From Ambrosia x helenae (lineage: Eukaryota; Streptophyta; Magnoliopsida; Asterales; Asteraceae): a DNA stretch of 64,000 nt. Below, piece after piece: positions 45,701 to 52,739 of the stretch (position 1 is the first letter of the stretch; every line of letters starts with the position of its first letter). The stretch lies in assembly GCA_030844895.1 (NCBI GenBank), contig CM061231.1, positions 132,341,023-132,405,022 of the forward strand, read 5' to 3'. The translations under genes were made by a program, and so were the position numbers. The notes beneath the pieces were generated by a model. That model did not search any database, was not told where the DNA came from, and saw only the letters and a list, made by a program, of their open reading frames with translations.

Positions 45701-48700
45701 TTCTTCTTTTCTTATTTCCGATCTGCATCCCATCGCCAGTCAACCCTATCATTCTTTTTCTAATAGCCGATGAATCCCTAAAGTTTGCCATCCCCACTCC
45801 CATCACCATCGAATCTAAACTTCACCCCGCCACCACTGTATCCAACATCAAAAACTTCATCCCTATCACTCTTGAAATTGATTCATCTCAATACTCTTCC
45901 TGGTCCACCCTTTTCAAAATACACTGCAAGGCTTTCTTGGTTCACAGACCCGCGGCCGAGGACTCCTCTTCCTCATCTGATGACGCAACCCTTGATTCTT
46001 GGGAACACCTAGATGCCATTGTTTTACAATGGTTATACAGTACCGTTTCCAAATGATCTTCTCCACACCGTTATAGACAAAACTTCCACTGCCGCCGAGG
46101 CTTGGGCCGCCATTGAGAACCTTTTCCAAGATAATAAAAGTGCACGGGCCATTCATCTCACACAAAAATTCACCAATACCCGCCTTGAGATCTTCCCTTC
46201 CATGTCCACATACTGCCAACATTTAAAAACCCTTGCCGATCAACTCGCAAACGTTGACTCACCCGTTGATAATCAACGCCTCGTTCTTCAACTCATTACG
46301 GGTTTGAATGAACAATACGAGGGTATTGCCACAATCCTCACTAACACATACCCATTACCCAACTTCTACACTGCCCGGTCCAAACTAATTGAAGTCGAGT
46401 CTCGCAAGGCCGAACTCGTACTTCTGTCCTCTAAAAACACCTCCATTGCCTTAGCCGCTAGCACCCGAAACAACCCATCACCTAACCGTACCGAGGACCA
46501 ATCTTACGCCCGTGGCAGGGGCTGTTCATCTCGTGGCCGTGGCCGGACTGGTCGCGGTTACGGACGTGGATGTGCTCCTAACCAACCGCCATACACACCA
46601 TGGTCACCCTCACCATATTACCCACAACCGTACACCCCCTGGCCCACTCCACCTTTCTTTCCGCAAGCCCACTACCTAACCAACTTCTGGCCCAATCCAG
46701 CTTGCCCCTACCCCACGGCTTCTAAGCCCAGCCAAGGCGGCCAATCTTCTCAGTCCACACAGCAAGGGATCCTTGGGCCCAGACCACATCAGGCCCACAC
46801 AATGTCATATAGCCGAACTGACATAGAGCAGGCTCTTTACACCATGTCTCTGCAGCAGCCCGACACTACTCCTTACATGGACACGGGCGCCTCCTCCACA
46901 ATGACCAATGAACAAGGTGATTATCTTACTTTTTCTAATTCATGCTTGTCTCAAAACATACTTGTAGGTAATGGCGAAACCATACCGGTGCTCGGTCAGG
47001 GCACCAAATACCTACCCAAACCCTTCCCACCATTTATACTAAAAAATGTCTTATACTCACCCAAACTTGCCAAAAACTTAATTTTTGTCCGTCGGTTCAC
47101 AACTGACAATTGGGTTTCTGTTGAATTTGACCCGTTTGGTTTTCTTGTGAAGGACTACAAGACCAAGGCCCCGCTCCTTCGATGCAACAGCAGCGGTGAT
47201 CTATACCCTCTGGTGCTCGGGTCTTCAACTTCTCGGCCTTCAGCCTTTGCAGCCATCTCCTCTCACATCTGGCATCACCGTCTTGGCCACCCAGGACGGC
47301 CCGTTTTAAATAAATTAAAAACTTCTACTTCTATTTCTTTTGATAAACATTTGAATAATGTATGCGAGTCATGTGTGTTTGGAAAAAAGTACTCGTGTAC
47401 CATTTTTTTCCCTCTTATAATATAACTGTTCAACCTTTTGACATTATTCATAGTGACGTGTGGACATCACCTGTTGTCAGTTCAGCAGGTCATAAATATT
47501 ATGTTCTTTTCCTTGATGATTATTCTGATTTTTTGTGGTCATACCCAATAACTAATAAATCGCAAGTTTTCACCATGTTTACCAACTTTGCCTCAACCAT
47601 TAAAACCCAATTCGAACGCACCATAAAAACATTCCAATGTGATAATGGGCGTGAGTATGTCAACTCATCTTTCCAAAATTTGTTCACCACAAGCGGCATC
47701 CTATACCGCCTATCATGTCCCTACACCTCATCCCAAAACGGAAAAGCCGAACGAAAAATTAGAACCATCAACAACATGATTCGTACACTCTTAGCCCATG
47801 CCTCCCTCCCCACCTACCTATGGCACTTTGCACTTGAAACCGCCACTTATCTCCTAAACATCCTACCCAATACCACCACCCAAAATAAAACACCCACTGA
47901 AGTGTTATACAACTCCACACCGTCCTATGATCACCTTCGTGTCTTTGGTTGTCTATGATACCCATTATCTCCTTCCACCACCATTCACAAACTTGAACAC
48001 CGCTCCACGCCATGCGTCTTTCTTGGCTACCCTCCTACCCACCGTGGCTACCGTTGCTTAGACCTCAACTCTAAACAACTCATCATTTGTCGCCATGTCG
48101 CATTTGATGAAACCACATTCCCCTTTGCCCAACAAATCGGCCCACAGCCCACCTATGACTTCCTTACAGATTCATTCCCACATCACCTTTGTCCCCACAT
48201 ATCCGCTCCAACACCACCTCCCACGGCCCAACCTTTCGGCCCACATCATATCACCACACCAGGCCCGTCCTCTTCCAACACTCCTCCACAACATAACCAC
48301 CATACCTCCCCAGCCCACACTCCGCCCCACCCCATCGGCCCAAACACCGGCCTACCGACCTCCGCACATCACACCCCAGCCGGCCCACACACCAACTCCT
48401 CACCACCCGCTCCCACGCCCAACCCATTCACACAATCCATTCCAGATCCATGTCTAGCATTTTCAAACCCAAAACCCAATTCAACCTCTCCGCCCACACC
48501 GCTTCCTCAACCATAGTTCCCGTACCCAAAAACCCAACCGATGCCCTGAACACACCGGAATGGTTTTCTACCATGTCTACAGAGTACTACGCATTAATTA
48601 GAAATAGTACTTGGGAACTTGTTCCCAAATCACCTAACATGAACATTATCAGGTGCATGTGGTTGTTTAAGCACAAATACAGGTCGGATGGCACTCTTGA

Positions 48701-51542
48701 GCGCTACAAGGCGCGCTTGGTATGTGATGGTAGATCACAACAGGTGGGAATTGATAGTGGGGAAACATTCAGCCCGGTGGTAAAACCTGCCACTATTCGG
48801 ACGACGCTTTCTATAGCACTTTCCAGGCGGTGGTCTGTTCATCAACTTGACGTGACCAACGCTTTCTTACATGGTAACCTTCATGAGACAGTCTACATGC
48901 ATCAACCTATGGGGTTTCGTAACAAAAATTTTCCAGACCATGTTTGCTTATTGAAAAAATCTTTATACGGGCTAAAACAGGCACCACGGGCATGGTACCA
49001 AAGGTTTACAGACTATGTTCTCACATTGGGCTTCAGTCACAGTCAATGTGAAGCTTCTTTATTTACTTTACAGCAGGGCACTGACACTGCTTATCTTCTT
49101 CTATATGTTGATGATATTCTTCTGGTCACTTCTTCTGACGCTCTTCGTCAGAGACTCATGACTCATCTTTCTGCTGAATTTGCCATGAAGGATTTGGACC
49201 CCGTAAGTTATTTTCTCAGCATCTCGGTAACTCGTACGACTGACTCTATGTTTCTTTCACAGCAGTCTTATGCCTCCGACATCATCACTCGAGCTGGCAT
49301 GCAATCATGCAACCCTGTTGCCACACCAGTTGATACGAACGCCAAGCTCAGTGCCACCACCAGTGATGAGTTCCATGATCCCACTTTATATCGGAGCTTA
49401 GCAGGTGCGTTACAGTATCTTACTTTTACCCGCCCGGATATTACCTATGGAGTTCAACACGTATGTATACATATGCACTCCCCTCTCCTAGATCACTGGA
49501 ATGCTCTAAAACGGATTATACGTTACATCAAGGGCACGCTTTCTTTTAGTCTCACCCTTCACGGCTCGCCCAATTCGTCCCTCATCTCATATACAGATGC
49601 GCATTTGGTGGGTTGCCCCGACACTCGACGCTCCACTAGTGGCTATTGCATTTATTTCGGTGACAACCTTATCTCATGGTCCTCAAAGCGTCAGAGCACG
49701 GTCTCTCGCTCCAGTGCTGAAGTAGAATACAGGGGAGTAGCAAACGTGGTCGCTGAAATCTGCTGGTTCCGCAACCTTCTCCTTGAGCCCTCACACCCGC
49801 TGACACGTGCTACATTAGTTTACTGTGATAACGTTAGTGCAATTTACCTGTCAGGGAATCCCGTACAACACCAGCGAACTAAACACATTGAACTTGACAT
49901 TCACTTTGTTCGGGAACAAGTTCAACGTGGTCAGGTACGGGTTCTACATGTTCCTTCACGATACCAGATTGCCGACATCTTCACCAAGGGCCTGCCTCGC
50001 ATTCTCTTTGAAGACTTTCGTTCCAGTCTTAGCATCCGGTCTCCTCCCGCTTCGACTGCGGGTGTATAATCGGATACATATTTATATAAGGAATGATTTA
50101 TTGTAATTATATTGTAATTATATAGCGTCCATAATTATCTCAACCGAATGTATTATTTATAAATGATTATCAATAGAGAAAGACACGGATCCTATTCTTT
50201 CACATACTCTATAACAAATTATATGTCATTTGTAAGTTATTTTTCAAAAAGACTTTTGAAAGTGGTATAAACTATAAAGTCTTCTAAATAGTGTGTTAGA
50301 TTTTAAAACTCAGTGAATTTACGTGCATAAAAATAGATGCATATACAAGAGCATATTTATATTAGTACTATAAACATAAAATATGTCTACACCATTACAA
50401 CTTATTTCCACATAAAATAGCAACATGCAAACATTTTTATGGTATAAAACAAGTGACATCTAGTTTCTAGAACCCAAGACGGATCTTGAATTTTTAAATA
50501 ACAGCGCGGACTCAGTACATATAAATTTTTTCTTAAAATTACATTACGAAGTGAAAAAAAAAAAAAACCTAGGGGAGGCCCAAGATCCGCCCAACGTAGA
50601 AAATTTAAGGTAAAACGGTTCCATTTTTTTTTTCTCAAATTGATAAGATAAATCATCCACATATAAATTGTTGTAGTATTATTTTCTATTTTTTTTTTTT
50701 TTTTGTAACATTTTAAATTAATTTATTAGAAAAACAAATTACCACAATTCCGTAATTAAGTTTGTGATTCTATATAGGGGTGTAGCGGTCAAGGATCCAA
50801 GCCAGCCCCATGGACTTAAACTGTTGATAGAAGATTACCCATTCGCCATTGATGGACTAGAAATTTGGTCAGCAATCCAAACATGGGTTCATGACTACTG
50901 TTCAATATATTACCTCTCAGATGAAATGGTTCGAAATGATTCCGAACTAAACTCATGGTGGACCGAATTGAGAACCGAGGGCCATGGTGACAGGAAAGAC
51001 GAACCATGGTGGCCGACAATGAACACACGAGCCGATCTTATTGACACATGCACGATCATCATATGGGTGGCCTCGGCTCTCCATGCAGCGGTCAATTTTG
51101 GTCAATATCCATACGCTGGTTACCTCCCTAACCGCCCAACCGTGAGTCGTAGGTTCATGCCAAAGCCGGGTACACCTGAGTATGCTGAGCTAGAGTCCAA
51201 CCCCGAAAAGGCATTTTTAAAAACCATAACGAGCCAACTTCAAACATTGCTAGGAGTGTCGTTAATCGAGATGCTATCTAGGCATTCGACAGATGAGATT
51301 TATCTCGGCCAGAACGCGTCTCCGTATTGGACGTCGGACACTAGCGCCTTACAAGCGTTCAAGAGATTTGGGGAGAAATTGAAGGATATAGAACGGGTAT
51401 AGAGGAAAGGAACAAGGACAAATGTCTGAAGAATAGAAATGGACTGGTTAATGTTCCGTACACATTGCTTTATCCTAAGACTTCTAGTAACGGTGAAGTT
51501 GGACTTACTGGCAAGGGAATTCCTAATAGCATATCTATTTGA
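25130..51542 (+). CDS. LOX1-like: 9-lipoxygenase (linoleate 9S-lipoxygenase type), eight exons, C-terminal frameshift
   Basis: Exons: 25130-25355, 25666-25958, 43232-43799, 44243-44328, 44416-44523, 44826-45139, 45230-45493, 50778-51402 (51542 if the frameshift is ignored). All introns are GT-AG and phases agree, giving 827 residues to the TAG at 51400, against about 860 for the family. There is no plastid transit peptide, so a cytosolic enzyme adding O2 to linoleic/linolenic acid is expected. A PLAT domain spans about residues 28-170, the catalytic domain the rest. Iron ligands: His 531 and 536 (SHWLNTH), His 722 and Asn 726 (ALHAAVNFGQYPY). The Thr-Val pair in 'EMTVFPAKY' favours 9-specificity. 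The final Ile ligand lies in another frame (see exon 8). Either a young pseudogene or a single assembly error. Confidence 0.9.
26641..26750 (+). repeat. 55-bp direct tandem duplication
   Basis: Units 26641-26695 and 26696-26750 begin GTCTATTTAAATA and end TATGTATAGAT, differing at one base (AGC versus AAC). The near identity marks a recent event inside intron 2. Confidence 0.85.
26940..27060 (+). other. Retroposon-like patch with poly(A) and a B-box-like word
   Basis: A GC-richer patch containing the complement of a Pol III B box (GGACTCGAACTC) is followed by an A-rich tail (from about 27041). No target duplication was found, and the B box points opposite to the tail, so its nature is unclear. 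Confidence 0.25.
27918..28136 (+). mobile_element. SINE-like element
   Basis: A-box-like TGGCTAGTCG (27927-27936) and B-box-like CGTTCGAGAG (27984-27993) have the order and rough spacing of an internal Pol III promoter. The element ends AGCCGATAAG plus poly(A), sharing CCGATAA with the LINE at 16148 and the element at 36450. No clean target duplication was found, so the 5' end is approximate. Confidence 0.45.
28137..30020. other. Intron 2 sequence without recognised genes
   Basis: AT-rich DNA. Two imperfect copies of a phrase (GGGAGCTCCTGTTGTG near 28468 and GAGAGCTCTTATTGTG near 28524) and repeated AGTTTGGTGGTCAAA near 28630 and 28667 show small local duplications. Nothing else was recognised. 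Confidence 0.4.
30024..30140 (+). mobile_element. CACTA-like remnant with a strong hairpin
   Basis: CACTACAAGG at about 30026 resembles a CACTA terminus. It is followed by TAGCGGCGACCCGC and, 20 bases on, GCGGGTCGCCGCTA, a 14-bp perfect inverted repeat (about 30067-30113). This may be a short non-autonomous CACTA derivative; the right terminus is not clear. Confidence 0.45.
30420..31747. other. Helitron-internal non-coding DNA
   Basis: AT-rich, no coding frame. Local repetition is visible: AATAAGAAATATCA-type phrases at about 30550 and 30610, and AAGGTCAACTTTATCCCATT at about 31032 and 31109. Confidence 0.35.
31780..32310 (+). repeat. Left subterminal repeats of the CACTA element
   Basis: The phrase TGCTACCATTTAGCCACCA with CTTTCATTGAAAATT recurs about eight times from 31970 to 32300, with related TTTGTCACCA phrases before it. 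Such arrays bind the element's own regulatory protein in known CACTA systems; that role here is inference. Confidence 0.6.
32522..32703 (-). pseudogene. C-terminal exon of a CACTA-associated protein
   Basis: On the minus strand an acceptor TTTTGTAG near 32703 opens a frame: 'IEKLNLVIKELVKEKDEDK', a stop, then a continuation with 'VEKEKDNADKEAMFNRM' to a stop near 32523. This Glu/Lys heptad coiled coil just before the subterminal repeats is the usual place and character of the end of a CACTA ORF. A possible preceding exon lies at about 32985-33100 ('RHNMSQKRYQPVGQKHHV'), also behind an acceptor. Confidence 0.4.
33254..33290 (-). mobile_element. Helitron-like 3' terminus
   Basis: On the minus strand a hairpin (GTCGC/GCGAC arms, 33270-33287) is followed by CTAG (33257-33254) and T. 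Its 5' partner was not found. The GC-rich ACCCATGTCGCGCGTTGCGG resembles Helitron ends widespread in eudicots. Confidence 0.4.
33300..36060. other. CACTA-internal DNA without readable genes
   Basis: Scattered non-AT patches (33760-34130) may be exon remnants but match nothing I know. Two copies of AGATGTCTAATACTTAAACC (35162 and 35184) and a third related phrase near 35270 are local duplications. Long A runs occur near 33670 and 33540. Confidence 0.35.
36061..36170 (-). pseudogene. Possible first exon of the CACTA gene
   Basis: The minus strand reads 'VVVEPPPL', a stop, then 'SDIPPKLVSRPPKSRDRVLNQQ', ending at a good donor (CAG|GTAACT). It lies downstream of a pyrimidine-rich (on minus) stretch at 36180-36320 that could be a leader. 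Assignment to the CACTA gene rests on position and strand only. Confidence 0.3.
36450..36676 (+). mobile_element. SINE-like GC-rich insertion with target duplication
   Basis: The 227-bp insertion is flanked by the perfect 12-bp repeat AAGAATGTATTT (36438-36449, 36677-36688) and ends GTTGTTCGCCGATAAAA plus poly(A). GGTTCAAATCT at 36491 fits a Pol III B box, and TGGTATCCGGG at about 36455 could be an A box. The 3' end is nearly the same as that of the LINE at 16148, so it probably uses that LINE's machinery, or is a LINE 3' fragment. Overlapping open frames on both strands here reflect GC content, not genes. Confidence 0.7.
36784..36820 (+). mobile_element. Helitron-like 3' terminus, plus strand
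   Basis: A 7-bp-stem hairpin (ATTTTGG/CCAAAAT, loop CGCGC) is followed after 13 bases by CTAG and T. This fits the Helitron 3' rule, but the 5' end was not found and the match could be chance. Confidence 0.25.
37070..38235 (+). repeat. 20-bp minisatellite, about 58 units
   Basis: The unit TTGACCATCATTGGGTCTAA repeats end to end for about 1.16 kb with substitutions (GGGCC, GGATC, GGTTC variants) and some 19- or 21-base units. Higher-order repetition is visible: runs of about 14 units with the same order of variants occur near 37300-37560 and 37620-37870. It lies in the right part of the CACTA element. Confidence 0.92.
38240..38911 (+). repeat. Right subterminal region of the CACTA element, partly duplicated
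   Basis: GTGACAATAGCCCAGTTTT occurs twice (about 38505 and 38884), each preceded by CACGAATTTA and a GGTGTCA phrase, so the right end seems duplicated about 380 bp apart with a (TA)n tract between the copies. Only the outer copy continues into CTAGTAGT. Confidence 0.55.
38580..38635. repeat. (TA)n microsatellite
   Basis: About 27 uninterrupted TA units lie between the duplicated right ends of the CACTA element. Confidence 0.95.
38912..40334. other. Helitron-internal DNA beyond the CACTA element
   Basis: No gene was recognised. It contains AAT-rich repetition (AACAATAATAATTAC phrases, 39345-39385) and a (GA)n tract at 40051-40069 followed by a G run. AGAAATGGTCATTT (complement, about 40290) just inside the Helitron 5' end is a phrase I associate with this Helitron type. 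Confidence 0.35.
40690..41625 (+). pseudogene. RTE-type LINE reverse transcriptase, truncated at both ends
   Basis: Two frames encode 'VFIDLEKTYDSVPHRLIWDS' and, after a frameshift near 40893 and a TAG near 40982 that replaces Trp, 'MLFADDIVLVAETK', which carries the FADD active-site pair. The C-terminal part includes 'TRFKYLGSFVQKDGDI', 'RPAMLYGTECWAIKK' and 'GRLRWFGHVKRR', hallmarks of plant RTE LINEs. Endonuclease and the N-terminal half of the reverse transcriptase are absent. The frame leaves the family after 'APVRVVEA' near 41610. It lies in lipoxygenase intron 2 in the sense direction. Confidence 0.82.
41630..42465. other. Intron 2 sequence without recognised genes
   Basis: AT-rich, with repeated CGAAACGTAAAAT phrases near 42108 and 42272. 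No coding frame or bounded element was seen. Confidence 0.35.
42466..42740. mobile_element. Foldback MITE, about 95-bp inverted ends
   Basis: The two halves are inverted copies: GTTAATTGCCAATTTAGT...GGTTTGT on the left and ACAAACC...ACTAAATTGTCATTTAAC on the right, each continuing through CTTTCATCCAAATCTTTTTT and CTGTGGTTT. No coding capacity. A 35-base A run (42744-42778) follows directly. Relatives, without the clear mirror, lie at 18085 and 52390. Confidence 0.75.
43232..45493 (+). CDS. Lipoxygenase exons 3 to 7
   Basis: Exon 3 resumes 'AYLPCSTPKPLVNYRNQELI', the linker into the catalytic domain, and runs to 'FPMPDVIK'. Exon 4 holds 'WRTDEEFGREMLAGVNPVVI', exon 5 'EFPPASKLDPNEYGDQTS', exon 6 'LFILDHHDTLMPYL' to 'GYHQLISHW', exon 7 'LNTHAVIEPF' to 'QALPADLLKR'. 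The exon 6 donor (CTG|GTTCTT) is weak, and reading through it would stop within ten codons. Exon 6 also has about ten extra residues ('VLKIIRIISIEP') relative to the family, from a 30-bp duplication at 44888-44947. Confidence 0.9.
43904..44009. mobile_element. 106-bp MITE in lipoxygenase intron 3
   Basis: Perfect 16-bp inverted ends (AGATTCATACACCCTG and its complement) enclose a core with GTGACGTCAC and GTGACATCACATTC repeats. The size and structure are those of a small non-autonomous DNA transposon. A target duplication was not certain. Confidence 0.75.
44010..44242. other. Rest of intron 3
   Basis: AT-rich intron sequence ending in TTTTGCAG; nothing further recognised. Confidence 0.4.
45513..45648 (+). 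repeat. 5' LTR of the intron-7 copia element
   Basis: Begins TAATCGGATAC, ends TTATTTCA. It includes the doubled phrase TTGTAATTATAT and a probable TATA region (ATTTATATAAGG). Confidence 0.9.
45763..48512 (+). pseudogene. Copia gag-protease-integrase, several lesions
   Basis: Gag begins at an ATA (45763) where the family has ATG, changes frame near 46055 by one extra A, and has the UBN2-type gag body followed by an Arg/Gly then Pro-rich tail with no CCHC knuckle. The protease shows 'YMDTGASSTMT' near 46880. The integrase zinc region is 'HHRLGHPGRP...CESCVFGKK'; a frameshift lies near 47395, and the core has Asp in 'HSDVWTSP', Asp in 'CDNGREY' and Glu in 'NGKAERKIR'. A TGA at 47956 follows 'VFGCL' where Cys is usual. 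A long Pro/His/Thr-rich linker continues to about 48512. Confidence 0.85.
48450..50069 (+). CDS. Copia reverse transcriptase and RNase H, open frame
   Basis: A 539-residue uninterrupted frame. Reverse transcriptase starts near 'EWFSTMSTEYYALI' (about residue 36) and shows 'HQLDVTNAFLHGNL', 'KSLYGLKQAPRAWYQ' and the active site 'YVDDILLV' (about residues 218-225). RNase H follows from about residue 390 with 'GCPDTRRSTSGYC', 'SRSSAEVEYR' and 'HIELDIHFVREQV', ending 'IADIFTKGLPR'. The RNase H start reads YTDAHLVGC where the family has a DADWAGC-type motif. Being in a frame different from the upstream gag-integrase, it would not be made as one polyprotein. Confidence 0.9.
   Translation: MSSIFKPKTQFNLSAHTASSTIVPVPKNPTDALNTPEWFSTMSTEYYALIRNSTWELVPKSPNMNIIRCMWLFKHKYRSDGTLERYKARLVCDGRSQQVGIDSGETFSPVVKPATIRTTLSIALSRRWSVHQLDVTNAFLHGNLHETVYMHQPMGFRNKNFPDHVCLLKKSLYGLKQAPRAWYQRFTDYVLTLGFSHSQCEASLFTLQQGTDTAYLLLYVDDILLVTSSDALRQRLMTHLSAEFAMKDLDPVSYFLSISVTRTTDSMFLSQQSYASDIITRAGMQSCNPVATPVDTNAKLSATTSDEFHDPTLYRSLAGALQYLTFTRPDITYGVQHVCIHMHSPLLDHWNALKRIIRYIKGTLSFSLTLHGSPNSSLISYTDAHLVGCPDTRRSTSGYCIYFGDNLISWSSKRQSTVSRSSAEVEYRGVANVVAEICWFRNLLLEPSHPLTRATLVYCDNVSAIYLSGNPVQHQRTKHIELDIHFVREQVQRGQVRVLHVPSRYQIADIFTKGLPRILFEDFRSSLSIRSPPASTAGV
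50063..50202 (+). repeat. 3' LTR of the intron-7 copia element
   Basis: Begins TGTATAATCGG just after a short G-rich run, ends CCTATTCTTTCA. It overlaps the last codons of the pol frame by a few bases. Confidence 0.9.
50208..50777. other. Rest of intron 7
   Basis: AT-rich intron DNA with A and T runs (50560, 50690); it ends TCTATATAG at the exon 8 acceptor. No gene was seen. Confidence 0.45.
50778..51542 (+). CDS. Lipoxygenase exon 8, catalytic core and frameshifted C-terminus
   Basis: Encodes 'HGLKLLIEDYPFAIDGLEIW' through the ligand motif 'ASALHAAVNFGQYPY', 'NRPTVSRRFMP' and 'FKRFGEKLKDIER', then Val and TAG at 51400-51402. In the frame starting at 51399 the family sequence resumes without gap ('IEERNKDKCLKNRNG...') to 'GIPNSISI' and TGA at 51540-51542. 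The terminal Ile is the fifth protein iron ligand in all plant lipoxygenases, so its loss should abolish activity. One base has been lost, or two gained, between about 51391 and 51399. Confidence 0.9.
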
Positions 51543-51629
51543 AAATATTAAGTTGGTTTTGTGTTTAATTTTATCACGTAAATCTTTGTTTGTGGGTTGT
51601 GATGAGAGTTGGTTAAAAGTTGTAATAGA

Positions 51630-51635
51630 AATAAA
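51630..51635 (+). terminator. Polyadenylation signal AATAAA
   Basis: AATAAA lies 88 bases after the family stop codon at 51542 in a U-rich downstream context, suitable for the lipoxygenase transcript. Confidence 0.5.
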
Positions 51636-51649
51636 GTTTGCCTAATTTT

Positions 51650-52690
51650 TAGAAACCAGTTTCTTATGTTCATTTGTCTACGAGGATCTAGGAAAAGGAA
51701 GACCAATTTGGTTTCATCATCTATACCAGACAAGAAAATTAGATCTTCATTTTCAATGATTTCTCAAAGAAATTTAGCTTTGACACTAAGTTTCAAAACA
51801 TTGTTTACGATAACAAAAGCGTTCATTTGTGTTTAGCAAAGGTGCTCTTAGGCTATGAGGTGCACAGACGCCCCCTACCCCCCGTCCCTTCCTTTTTGCC
51901 ATGTCCAAGACATCAACACCACCCCCTACCCCCGTCCCCGAGCACCCGTCCCTCCCGTCTCTTTCGTAACATATGGGACGCACCAATTAGGTATTTTTCC
52001 TTTTTTTTTTTTGAATTGAAAGTTGGGTTTTTTTTTTGCCAATCAACATTTTAATAATTAATTAATAATAAAAGGGGGAGGGTTGTCTCCACACCCTTGG
52101 TATGTCTCAACCAAGAGAACATGAGAGCCATCCTAGGTGGCATTGAGACATAAACATTTTCATGTATCCACACCCCATAGCCTTACCAAAGAGTTTCCCT
52201 CTACAGTCATTAATTGATGTAACTCAAGTTTTCAAAAATGAGTTTTATATTGAAGCATGGAGCAATTTGAACTAATACGAATTGTAGAAAACTAAGGGGG
52301 GGGGGGGGGATAGGTTTTGTTAAAATTACCAAAATCGTCCATGTTGTATGTTACAATGTGCCACTTATGTACAAACATATATTTTTTTTTTTGGTCAAAA
52401 TCACACTGTGGTTTCATTTTTTTGTAATTCTCGTCGTTAACACTAACTTCATTCGGTTATTGCCAGTTAAGTAAGGGGAATTTTTTTATTCGAGTTTTAT
52501 AGTTCTAATTGCTAAAATCGTCCTCCCCCAAAATTTTAAAAATTTAAAATTAAAAAATTAATATTTAAAAATTTAAGTGGGTCTCACCAACTACCCCACC
52601 CATTACATCTTCTCCATTCTAACCCACATACCACCCATCTCCACTAACATCCACCCATTAGGGGCCATCCATGAATAACAAAAACATCCA
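51650..52690. repeat. Intergenic DNA with repeat fragments
   Basis: A C-rich patch (51868-51960) has no protein match. From about 52290 to 52690 there are phrases shared with other elements here: AAAATCGTCCATGTTG and TACAATGTGCC (as in the MITE at 53422) and CTGTGGTTTCATTTTTTTG (as at 18165 and 42548). This looks like an incomplete MITE-like copy. A 12-base G run lies near 52297. Confidence 0.45.
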
Positions 52691-52739
52691 ATGAGAAGCC
52701 ATCCATAGTGGAGAAAGCATATGCTTCTTGAATGTTCAA

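Larger units (their letters stand above)
45513..50202 (+). mobile_element. Full-length Ty1/copia element in lipoxygenase intron 7
   Basis: Both LTRs (45513-45648, 50063-50202) and a 5-bp target duplication CATAC (45508-45512, 50203-50207) are present. The primer site TGGTATCAG follows the 5' LTR directly. The 5' LTR lacks the first four bases (TGTA) seen in the 3' LTR. Apart from that, the LTRs differ at four of 136 positions, so the insertion is fairly young. The very short LTRs and a gag without a CCHC knuckle fit the Ale/Retrofit lineage. The element is in the sense orientation of the host gene. Confidence 0.92.

Noticed and set aside
49825..50106. Plus-strand frame overlapping the end of copia pol
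   Set aside because: It is an out-of-frame shadow of the RNase H coding sequence.
51868..51960. C-rich patch as a coding exon
   Set aside because: Translations on both strands are Pro/Gly-rich without any family pattern or splice context.
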